Shown here: in pieces, positions 1 to 11,200 of the stretch
Position numbering within the stretch: position 1 is the stretch's first letter
How the letters are laid out: each line of letters starts with the position of its first letter
NCBI GenBank assembly: GCA_914767715.1
Contig: OU612073.1
Location: 370,001 to 434,000, forward strand
Origin: Membranipora membranacea
Lineage: Eukaryota > Bryozoa > Gymnolaemata > Cheilostomatida > Membraniporidae
Direction: 5' to 3'
DNA length: 64,000 nucleotides
The notes under the pieces: generated by a model
The model's input: only the letters and a program-made list of their open reading frames with translations
Told to the model about the DNA's origin: nothing
Databases searched by the model: none
Translations under genes and position numbers: made by a program

Positions 1-2
1 GC

Positions 3-3000
3 AAAAAACTGAGGCGAAAATTTGGTGAGCTGATTAAGAATAAGCTAGGGGACAGTAATATCACATTCAAACAGGTAAGGTTTGTCCACCAAATTCATCT
101 TTTGTGACAATAAGTCACCTTTCACCACCGCAGTCCTGCGTGGGTGGCCGGTTCCTGCTTGATCCCAAGTTCTACCAAACTCCTCCATCGCACTCGATCT
201 TCAGCATCTGAACCATCTGGATCAAGCCATCTAAGGTTATCCAATTTGGTTTGTTGACACATGTAAATTTGCAGAGGCTCTCCAAAGGTCCCCGATGTGA
301 ATAAGAGCCAACTCTTATAAGTCAAGTTTTATAGAGAGGGAAACGAGTGTTCAAATATTTATTCATTCTGTCACCGTATTGACATCTTCCTGTATGACAC
401 CCTATTTTTACAGCTTTACGATAAAACTAAAAAAGAACTTTGTATAATGGCTGTGAATGTTAATATGATGAGAGCCGAGTACTTCCATGTGAAGACAACT
501 CCTAATGTGCCTATAAAGAAAGCTGTAAGGATGTCAATGTCTATTCCAGGTAGGATCACTCTCTCTGATTATAAAAAAAATGGACTAAATTCCTAATGAT
601 CTTCTCTGGATAGTAATGTTGCCAATACTTGTGAATAAATATATATGTTACAATCGAGCGATCAATCAGATCTAACTGCATTGCTCTGTCATTCGTCGAT
701 TACTTGCATGTGACATTTCCTTCTCATCAGAGCTATCTATATTGGTTCTCTTTGTTTGACACAGTGAGTTTATTTTTCAGGAGTCTTTAAGCCCGTCCAC
801 TTACCGACCATCACAGGAAGTACTGACCTATATGTAGATGGCGGTGTACTATGTAACTATCCTTTACATGCTTATGATGGTCAGTTATAACATATAATCC
901 TATCTCTAAGTGGGGTTGTGTCTTAGTTCAGGGTTAGGTATACGGGCAGAGAAGGCGGCTGGTTGACACACTATATTTGTACTATAGATATCAGCTGCTT
1001 CTGGCTGCATATTGGTAACAGTGACAGCTGCCAGCATCAGATCACATTTATTCCAATTGCCTTAATTGCAGTTGCTCCCTCCCACTGATCATGCATCAGC
1101 CTGACCAGTGGGAGGGAGCAACTCAAAATGCAGGCAAATGGACCAAACTTGGTCTAGGCCAGAACTTTCTCGACTGTTCAACGATGTTACAATCCACAGA
1201 TTAATTTTTGCTTCCGTTCCAACAATGGCTAATATAAATAGGAGAAATTTATTGAATTGATCTGCCTGTCCAATAAATCTGTCTAGTTAATTACCAGTAT
1301 TAACTTGCCTTAGTGCTTGACGGTCCTGTTTAGCCTTGTAAAGAGTCAGCGTCTGAGCTGATAGGAAGCTGAAGTCAAATTCTAGTTAGTCAGAGTAGGT
1401 CAGAATCACTGCCTTTCACACATTGCTGTGAGAGACAGGGGTTCAATACTCGGTTACTTCTACTAGGTCCTAGTCTGATACTGGTCGCTAGTCCTTTATC
1501 TGCAATTGCTTCTGGCACCGAAACCCAATATTGTCTCAGTATGCTTTGTATATATACTGCATTATTCTGTATCAACTTATTATTTTATGGCATCACATAG
1601 AGGGGCCAAGAACAATAGTAAATAAAACATAACAATGTAATGTGTAAATGTTTAACAGGTTGGTGGTTATCGATGAAGTTGGAGGACAGTTTCCTGAACA
1701 GAATTCAGCCGCTCAGCAATATCAACAAGCTCACCGATAATGATGTAAGATTTAGAGAGAGAAACGATAAATCGATCGGTTTCCTCGTTTACTCGGCACA
1801 TGAACAGGAAGTGATGAGAGCTAAGCTCGAGAAGCGAGTCGGCCTCAGACTCACACAAGATATGCGCCCAAATACTAAGCTGTACAAGTGAGTTTTGCGC
1901 AAACCATACTGACATGGAGATTACACTTTTAACATGTGTATCACTGATTTTTAGAGTCAATTTAGTAGCAGCACCTGACATGTTCCCGCCCCTTATATAT
2001 AAAGTTGACCTCGGGTTGTCACACCAAATTCCTTGAGATGGTTAACGATACTAAATGAATTAATTCACATTCTATCGATGAGAGATATACATGCAGTAGT
2101 ATATCACATGATCAGTGTGCATGCAAACAGCTGCCTCTACAATTAATGTGAAAATTCGATCGGCAAATAATGACTCAAACTTACTGTTTGCTCCTGATTG
2201 ATGTTATATTAGTTGTATTTTTGATAAAAGCAGATTTTCTGGTCTGCAGCTGAGGTAAACATCTAAAAAAATATGACCATCAACATACAAAACAGAAATG
2301 TAGGGGTTAAAACACAAACTCATTTCACTTTTTAGTATTTTATAATATATTCTGTAACCATTGATGTTTACTTTACAGAAAAAGGCAAGCTGATGTATTA
2401 GATAAAGGCAGTCACATTAAAGATCACCCCATCGTCTTTGGTGCGTTCGAGAGATTTGTAAAGGTACGTACACCATATCACCCCGTCTCTGTGTATATGA
2501 GGCCAGACCATACAGATTTTCATCTCTGAGAGTAAAGCTGATCAAGCCTGAAAGTGGAGTAAGGTTTTTTCGCTAACTACATAAACTAACCCAGCCATTG
2601 TCCCTGATAGACATAAAATGAGAAATAGGTCGATCTGAATCAGGGGAGCTCATTGGGTGAATGATAGAATAAATGTGATCATATAAATTTTTTTTACTGG
2701 TGACAATATTTACCCTGTCGATGCTGGCTGACCTCATTACTTTATACTTATAGGCTCTTCAGGAAGTAGCAGGAAATCATCAAGGTATGATTACAAGGTC
2801 AGAGGTCACCAACGTGATAACTGAGGCTAAGGTGAGTAGCATTAGGGACAGCTTATAACTTACAGTCAGTGAGATTGTCATTAAATTAAAAGCTGTCCAA
2901 ATAATGATCAGATCATTCTTAGCTGAGTGAGTGAGACATTCCATAGAAGTCTCGTGCTCAAATGGCCAACCCATCGATGGAACTACAATTGTATACATTC

Positions 3001-5532
3001 TGAGTGAGAAATGGTAAATTTCAGTGAGTTAGGGGTGTGACGAACTACCTTTTATAGCCAAAACACATGAGTTAAAGATTTAAAATAAATATTCTGCAAT
3101 CCACATAAAATTATGCATCCAATTACCTAGATGAAAAGCTGAAAAAGAATGTTTTTATACTATAAAATCTTTTAAAGATTTTCTCAAATTGTAAGGTAAA
3201 CGCTATGGTAAGATTGATGAACTGATGATTCGGATGGATTATTTGGTTAGCGTATGAGGCAAATGACCGAGGCTCCTTGACAGATGCGGGAATAACTCTT
3301 ATAAGATTTCTGAATCAATGTGCATGATGAAAATAAAATAACTAACTTCTCTTTCAGACTCATTTAATTTTCAATGATGACTCATTTCATTGAAATTTTA
3401 AACGCAAATTAACAGCCCTCCTCAATCTATACGGTTTCGAAATGGAAGGGGATGTGTTGCTTGCAATTAAAACTCACTCTGTGTGTCTGTGACTCAGGTT
3501 ATCCTCACTCAGTGTCATGACTCAGGATGCTTTATTTTTTGTCTAAGTATTTCATACTCCATTATTAACTCAAAACAGAAACTTCTGCAAAAGCCTGATT
3601 AATAAATGAACGACAAACTTGACTTTTGACTCCAAATATTATTTCAGCCTGTTGAGAGATATGATCCGTCAGCCACAAAGTTTAATACTTTTGACATGAG
3701 GATATTATTTGGGGAGGAGTTTGACCCGGATCACATATTTACAGAGCTCGACAGCGACAATATAGGAAAGGTAAGTTGATACGCCTCCACATCTACTAAC
3801 AATGGTGACAGATATTAAAGCTCTCCATAGCTGGCTGTGACTCGATCTCCTTATAATGATATCTGTCGCAAAAAACTGTAGTGTCACCCTTGATCCTATC
3901 TGACTGCAATCCAGCTGCTACCACATAAAACAGAAATATGCACACCTTTGCCGTTGAAATGAAAGGCATGAAATGGCCTGCCATCCATCTTAAATTAGTC
4001 CTGTCAACATAAATATAAATATTAAAATACAAAGCCGTGCATTCGCAAGTACCATACAACATGCTCATCACTACTCATAACTGTCCAATTGACCATCTGT
4101 AATACTCCACACCAGTCATTTAGCTAAATTTTTATTTTTGATACCGCTTACATGTTATATGGTCATTCATAATATGCCTGCAAAAAAACAAACTAACTTG
4201 CATTCAACATTATGCCTGCAAATATAGGTAATTTTATTTTTCTTTGTTCAATCTCGAATAAAGATTTAACTAACTAACTAACACATGAACTTCATAATCT
4301 TCATTTCAAGCTCGAAATTTAATTACATATATAAGATCAGTAACCGTGCTAACCATGACTTTTCATTGTCCTTCACCTTACCTGTACACATTTAGATATC
4401 ATACGAGGAGCTGGTACATTACGCCAGTAGGGCCGGAGTCAACATAAACGCGAGATACGAGGGCTATAATCGACAGCCCATACATAAACTCGGACAATTC
4501 ATTTCAGTACTGACCAACAGTCTACTTACAAACTCAACAAAGATGTATACCAAGGTACTCTTATGGAATAGTTAGATGGGGAAACCTTCTATCAAACTAG
4601 TCACCAGCTGGATTCTGAGGTGGCGCTTCTCTGCTAACAATTTGTCAGACTTATTACATTAACTGTGCTTCGATGTTTACGAATTCTGAATCACAAATAC
4701 CATCCTGGTTTAATTGTCAAACTGTGCCGGGAATAGCTGGCAGCATTTCATCAGTTCCACTGATAATAGAATGCTACTAACAGCTATCCTGGCACAAAGT
4801 TTTGAGCACTTTAACTAGAGAACATGAGAACTCAGCAAGCGATCAATATTCCATCTTCACATGTTTTATAGGCTGAGGACTTTCATAGAACTATCGGTAT
4901 TAACTGTGACTATATAGAGACGATGGACTTCACACTGGAGGAGGCAGACAGAGTGTTTGCTATAGAGGTATTATTTAATTATCAACTCTGTACAATATTT
5001 GTAACATCACTGAGATAAGAAGGATAATACTATTGTTGTAACTCCAATACCGATTATTGGTTGAGTTATCAGACCCTATAGAAAGTACAGACAACTCTTA
5101 TAGGGTGGGGTTCGTCCTAGTGATACAGGATATCATGTGATAACAAAACATGTATAACAGAATTAGTCATGCGCATATGAATCCCATCATCAGATGAGAG
5201 CCACAAATCTTGGTATGGAACAATAGAACATTGGGATATAGAGCTTAACTAAAAGCATCATTTATCGTATCCCAAAGTATAGTGGGAAGATCCTTCTTCT
5301 CTCCGACCATTATCGATTTATTGCACATTAATTTTTTTTAATCGAGTGTGTGAGGAAAGTCATGTACTGATTGTTTTTCTGATTGCTTTTATGTGAATAT
5401 TGTGTTTGTAAGGAATATGTCTTTTTTTCATAGCAAGGAAGACGATCTACAATATCATTTTTGAAGCATTACATCTACAACAACAGAGACAAAGTGAATG
5501 AGAGGGCGAAGTCGGCTGCTAATTCTAGATGA
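3..5532 (+). CDS. Patatin-like phospholipase with internal EF-hand (3' part of gene)
   Basis: The 5' end lies outside the window. Exons that join in one frame: 3-74, 414-549, 781-879, 1659-1887, 2379-2463, 2754-2831, 3648-3770, 4396-4554, 4872-4967, 5434-5532 (stop TGA). The segment around 'KTTPNVPIKKAVRMSMSIPG' followed by DGG (837-845) is typical of patatin lipid acyl hydrolases; that Asp is the dyad Asp. The nucleophile GxSxG motif would be upstream and is not seen. After DGG comes an insertion containing a canonical EF-hand loop (D-S-D-N-I-G-K-I-S-Y-E-E) split over exons 3648-3770 and 4396-4554. The chain then returns to a patatin-like end ('IETMDFTLEEADRVFAIEQG'). The role is inferred as phospholipid acyl hydrolysis, possibly calcium-tuned. 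An AATAAA lies at about 5708. The call is strong for family and moderate for the exact ends of each exon. Confidence 0.85.
122..325 (-). mobile_element. LINE reverse-transcriptase C-terminal fragment in patatin intron
   Basis: A short minus-strand reading frame contains 'DAEDRVRWRSLVELG' and 'KQEPATHAG', like the last residues of non-LTR retrotransposon ORF2 proteins. A similar but independently decayed C-terminus is found on the minus strand near 43355-43420. It lies wholly in the intron between exons 3-74 and 414-549. No other domain remains. Confidence 0.5.
1056..1137. repeat. Hairpin inverted repeat in patatin intron
   Basis: Arms 1056-1086 and 1105-1137 are near-perfect reverse complements (core GTTGCTCCCTCCCACTG against CAGTGGGAGGGAGCAAC) around a loop of roughly 18 bases. 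It lies inside the intron between 879 and 1659. It could be a very small MITE or a pre-miRNA-like hairpin; nothing else supports either choice. Confidence 0.6.
1385..1480 (+). repeat. tRNA-like SINE head (tentative)
   Basis: A B-box-like GGGGTTCAATACTC near 1439-1452 follows an A-box-like stretch at about 1398. The whole resembles a decayed tRNA-derived SINE promoter inside an intron. The body and tail are not recognisable, so the call is weak. Confidence 0.3.
4718..4803. repeat. Hairpin MITE, family 'TGTGCCGGGAATAGCTG', copy 1
   Basis: The left arm TGTGCCGGGAATAGCTGGCA and the right arm AGCTATCCTGGCACA pair to form a long hairpin with inner arms AGCATT/AATGCT. Related sequences are at about 34541-34628 and 63117-63200. 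It sits in the patatin intron between 4555 and 4871. Confidence 0.6.
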
Positions 5533-6154
5533 GAAGAAAACTCTCAGACAAGTCAGAGTGATAATAATGATGACAGTTTTTCGAGCACTTTAGTCTCATA
5601 CACCCTCAGATGGTTCATCCACCTACATACTATCTCAGGTTAAACATGTCTTACTGAAAAGGGGGGCAACAGAAATTCGGTGCTATAAGTGTTATAGAAC
5701 CTTTTTAAATAAATATTTGTGAATTTGGTATATGCATTAATTAAAAGATATGATATTTCAATATTATACATTCTGTTACCTTTTTCATACTAATATTGTA
5801 CTCACTACAAGCGTCCATGACGAACAACCCAAACTTATTTGAACTTTTTTTCTGATGTGATTATTCTATTTCATCTATTACAATCATGACATCTTGAGAA
5901 ACAAATTTTGATAATTATTTTATTGAATCAAAACATATCATATGAGTTATATGTGCATATAAATGCATATAAATATATATATAAATGCATATAAATGATA
6001 TTTTGAGCAAATATACTTGCGATTGTTCGCACAATGATGTATTATATGAGTGTCTGTAGTCCAAGAGTTAGTATAGATGATATGTCCATGTAACAAGTGA
6101 TCCATTAATCTGACACAGAAGCATGAGTATATCCGAGTAGACTATTCTGTGAGC
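5533..6154. other. Convergent 3' region between two genes
   Basis: This 622-bp gap holds the presumed 3' UTR of the patatin gene (AATAAA near 5708), an ATGCATATAAAT-rich low-complexity tract at about 5945-6000, and the presumed 3' UTR of the minus-strand lectin-like gene. I see no further gene. Confidence 0.6.
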
Positions 6155-7117
6155 CTACATCGCTGTGGCAGCCTCAGACGCGATGTCTAATTTTATTCTC
6201 TGTATTTTGTGTATTCTTATCATGAGAAAAACAGCTACTATTGCCAAAAGTAAAAAAACAACAGAGCACACAATAATGGCAGCCAGTATACTCGGTCTGA
6301 GTGAAGTACCACCACTACTAGGATAACTTACTGATCTGCTTGTCGGTCTCACCGTGTCAGTGGAATACCTCTTAGTGGTCGATGACTTTAGTACATATGT
6401 ACTCCGAGACGTATCTGTACTCGGTGACGTTGCGCTGGTAGTAGTAGAACTTAAAGTCAGATTGACATTTATTATCTCCTGAGTACAAGTGTAGTACACC
6501 ATGAGAGTATCCCGAGATTGGGAGTTACTCCCCCCACATGCAGGGTAAATCTTGTTATTATAGAGATCAGCAGAGTCTATAAAGCAGGTAATGCTATTAG
6601 TACATCTGAGTACCGTCTGACGGTAGAACAAGTCATTAACCGATAAGTTAGTCCAGCTACATCCACTGGTGGAGTTGTCCCCACATGTAGTCACGAATCC
6701 TGTGTATGTGACGGAGAGAGATGTTATGTTTATATGACCTGATCTCGGAGGACATGTGATGGTTTTAGTTGACTGAGGGTGAGGGATTGGTCCTGTATAC
6801 TGAGGATTACATAATAAAACATTAGATCCTGTGACAGCTGAGTAACAGTAGAGTATATATAATACTGACACATCTACAACAGTGAAACATCAGGCGAGCT
6901 TAACAGCAACCATCTATGCTCGTAATAGTAGGAAGAATGAGTCAAAATATTTCAATTTGGTTTTTCTCTAAATGGTCGTTAACTTTGTGGCCTAAATTAA
7001 TCCTCATACCAAGACAACAAGCTTTCTTGTGACAAGATTTACAATTATGAGTAGAGAAAATTCCATTTCTTATGACTTACATGACAGACACCAGCGCGCA
7101 CATCGAGATATAGCCAT
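6155..7117 (-). CDS. SUEL/Gal-lectin-like single-pass membrane protein
   Basis: Two exons on the minus strand: 7117-7081 (ATG, 12 codons plus one base, donor gtaagt) and 6873-6155 (acceptor ttgtag, stop TAG), giving 251 residues. The first exon completes a signal peptide: a short basic start MAISRCARWC followed by a hydrophobic stretch YVSVLYILYCYSAVTG. An ectodomain of about 100 residues follows, with the cysteine spacing of SUEL/Gal-lectin domains, including ITCPP near its start and DTLMVYYTC at its end. A Ser/Thr-rich stalk then leads to a transmembrane helix (ILAAIIVCSVVFLLLAIVAV) and a short basic/acidic tail. The type I surface-receptor topology is seen; the ligand is unknown. The domain match is moderate because the core is divergent. 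Without the first exon no in-frame ATG exists, which supports the two-exon model. Confidence 0.72.
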
Positions 7118-8204
7118 GTTTTCTGACTAAGCCAATCTAGATCCGTATAATAAAAATATCCCTGATGACAAGTGCGAACAGATTCCTTTTTCAATGAGAA
7201 GAAGATGGTAACTAAATATAGACATCAGTATTCACTGCTGATGAAGAGTAAGGCGAAGCTGCTGGCATAAATTTCTAACATGTGAATGGATAATGTAACA
7301 TGAGGAGCATAGGCGGATGTTTATACACAAATTCATTCATGATTGTCAAGACACCATTACGTATTACTTGATCATCTGGAACTGCCTCGGTGACACAGCC
7401 ATGCAAGTGCCTGACATGGAACTGCCTCAGCGACCGTAACATGCAGGTGTCTGACAGTAATATGACACTTTACTTAATGTAAGCAACAATGTTAGTCATA
7501 ACTTCAAACTGGTGTGATAATTGCTTTAAATTATTATTGTTCTACATGGAAACAGCAAATATAATATCAGATCAAAAAAATGCAGACAGCTTGTAAATTG
7601 TACAAGTAGAAAAGCTTAGAACCGGAGTAGAATTATCACAGCAAACAAAATCAGTTTTAAAATGGCAGTAGTCAAGATTCATAGAACGGGCTCTACTGAA
7701 AACCCCTGCAATAAAATTAGCCACCTAAGGTAATAAAGAAATAAACGAAAAAAATAAGATGGAATAGCTATAATATAGCCTACCGAGAGTAAAAATTTGG
7801 CGTTAATATGTAGCTTGGATTTATCCTCAAATCAAGCAGACTCGGTAAAAGCTTGGATAATAAATTAGTACCAGTCAGAGTCAGTAATATCTCCATAATA
7901 TAAACAGGCCTCTCAAGATCGATCGGCCAGGACATAATCAGTTTGGATATGAGAAGTGCGTCTACAGCCTGTCTAGCAAGGTACAGCCTGGATACACTAA
8001 GACCGGATATAGTGAATTAGGATATAGTGAGTTAGGATACAGTAGGCCTGGATACGGTCAGCTCAGTAAGCTCAGATACAGTACGCCAGGACGCGGTAGC
8101 CTCGGACACACTACGATTGGACGGACGATGCAGTATGAGATAAGACCATAAGTTACACAGCAGCACACTGCACAGTATAATATTAGAGTATAAAGTCTGT
8201 CTGT
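7118..8204. other. Intergenic region with degenerate short tandem repeat
   Basis: No gene is seen. From about 7980 to 8115 a roughly 10-base unit (GGATACAGT and variants such as GGATATAGT, CAGATACAGT) repeats imperfectly about ten times. The proximal part is the likely 3' UTR of the minus-strand CEP104 gene. Confidence 0.55.
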
Positions 8205-11200
8205 CTACTTCCTGCCAGCTTTACCTCCTTTACCCTTAAGAGCAGGTGCTCCCTTAGCTCCAGCCTTGTTCTTAGCCTTATTATGAGCGGCGACACGTCG
8301 GGGGTTCTGCTTACATGCGTCTGAAGCCATAGACATGAGGTGATGGGTCCACGAGCTATCCCCTGTAGTTATATTCAGATGACACATTGGACAGTGTGAC
8401 TTCTTAGGATCAGCGGCTTTAAAAGAGAGAAAACTGAAATGTAACGTATGAATTATTGGATGAAGACATTAGCACAGGGTACAAGACTGTCATCGTCGAC
8501 ATATGACCAATGAACTTATGAAGGTTTGACTTGTCGGTTTAATGACTCACTAGATGAATGATGGACAGTTAGGTTGTGTCACCTGACAAGAGAATATACC
8601 AACTTTATCTCAAAAAAGTGTGGGAGGGTAACCAACTCTTTAAATTATATCATAACAAATTATACAATAATAAATGATCCGCTAAAATGACCATGATATG
8701 AATAGTGTATGCGAGAATCAATTAATTCATGTAGCCTTATTAGTTCAATTCTCACTTTTGAGTGAAAGCATTTCACGTAACAACCTCTAGTATCAAAATT
8801 TGACTTTAGTTAGTTGATTGAAATCCGTCATTAAATAGGAAAGTACTGAGGCTATTCAAAATATCTGTGCGGGAGTGGGAAGGTAGGGGGGCCTTAGACT
8901 GAACCAACAGGCTACCCACCCAGAGGGCTGTCGTACGGAAAGATAGAGACTATTAGTTTAGTCTAGGGGGGCCTGTTATACTCACGATTACAGGCTTTAG
9001 CCTTGACATGCTCATCAAACTCAGATTTAGGGATGGCTTCTGTACATCTCGGGCATTTACTGTAAGTAGCCTTAGCATCACACTCAGTGAGCAGGTGCTC
9101 TGTAAGTCCTGCTATCTCAACCACCTGTCAACACATGTCAACATTATATCATATACATACAAAACTACCTGTCTACACATTATACTATAAACACAGCTAC
9201 CTGTAAATGCATGTCAACAATACATTGTATACATACACAACCAACCGTCGACCCATGCTTAATAATGTCTTTGGAAGCGCAAATTGCTTCTCTGTGTAAC
9301 AGAATTAAAGACAGAAATAACTTTTGATTTTTTGTGATATCAACATTCTACTACATGATAATCTTATCATTATTACCACAACAATACAATATTTAGATGT
9401 GTCATGGGCTCTCTGAAGACACAGTTACACACAATGGCACTACACAGGCACAAGCCCGTAGCATGGTACGGAAGTATCTTATACAATAATGATGATCAGG
9501 TTACTTGTGACAATTCAGCGTCCCACACTATTTAATGTAACATGAGTGAACAATCCGTCATGTATGCTGATTCTGTACAATGGTGAAGCAAAAAGTCACC
9601 CACAATCAATGATCCAATAATATCTGACATAATATCATATAGTTCAGAGAGTTCGGTGACACTATCTGACAATAATGTAACACAAACACAGCCATCTTAG
9701 GTTGGAGGGGGCGGATCTTAAATTTGTACGCATATTTGCAGCATTCTGTGCATGCGCAGCTCTAAGGCATGAGCTGATCTCTACAGCATTGAGTCTTGAG
9801 ATTCAAAGAGTATCTGAACCTAACTAACCAGAAAGTATGTCCTGAACTCCCTGCTCTAACCAATGCGTGCAGATTTGGTTTTCAGGAGTTGTCTTCCAAT
9901 GTTACTATCAGTTTATGTTTATTATCAAATTATACAGTAGGTTTTCCTGTTCCCCCTATCTGATACTGTTTCTAGAACCTTAACTAAAATCGCTGTATTT
10001 GTACAAAGTTGGTACAGATGCGACGGTCTTGCATGTCTAGTAATCATAGAAATGTAACTATCATAGCTGTGGTAACCCAATATAACAACAAATCATTGTC
10101 ATATAAAATTTTAATTCATTACACAGTAAATAATTGGTACGGAGTAATGATTTCATGTCTCCACTGATATATATATATATATGTATATGTGTATACAGTT
10201 AGCCATACTGTGATTAATTCCACCAATCTGAGAATACGTATCAATGCATGAATGAAGTTTACAGTCTGGATATTCACCTGTTTGCAGTCTGAGTACTAGG
10301 ACTAATAATAGACTGTTTACGGTCTGAATATTTAGACTCATCAGTCTAATGAAAGTCAACTGTTTACAGTCTGAAAATTCAGACTAATGATAGATGGCTG
10401 CTTAAAGTCTGAGTATTCAGACTAATTATAGATACCTGTTTACAGTTGACGCAGCGTTTTAACATGGGACAACTTTTCCAGTAATGTAAGTCAAGACCTT
10501 CTTCAGTGAATGAGTCATCCTGCTCATTACAGAATATACACGTCCTACAAACAGTGTATGTGAATATGTCAGTCAATACGGCAAGCCACTGATTCATAGC
10601 GGTAACAACTTTTGACTCAGGCTGATCGTTTAGTCTCAGAACACAGCTGACACAGAAAACCACTGTGGTGAAATCATTGCCAGATAACAAAAATGCAGCT
10701 GGTATTATTAATTTCCTGCGTATATGTGGCCTGATAGGTTCATTGAAGCACCAAACCACCCGAGGAAACAAGATGAACACACAGAGGGTCACTTAGAGGA
10801 TAAATAAATCGTACATGCAATAATATCAGTGCACATGTAGACATACAAGAATAAACTTATTGTTGATAATGATTTTAAACTTCCAAACCACACTGATCTC
10901 ATGATATACTATTGCATGTATATATCTGATCGATAGAGAGTGAATTAATTCACTTAGTGGTAGTAGTACCATCACAAGGAATTTGGTGTAACAACCCGTG
11001 TTAAATTTGATCAATTAGGGGTGGGTACATGCTAGGTGCTGCAACTAAATTGACTCTAAAGATCAGATAGAATGTAGAAAGTGTAATTGCGATGTCAGTG
11101 TGCTTCCAAATATCAGTAAATGATTAACGTTATATGATGGGCATTGTATATTACTCTGTACATGATGATTTAGTGTATAACAATAAATGATCTAACCTGT

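Noticed and set aside
7980-8115. Possible CRISPR-like array
   Set aside because: Repeats are short, degenerate and without regular spacers, in an animal genome.
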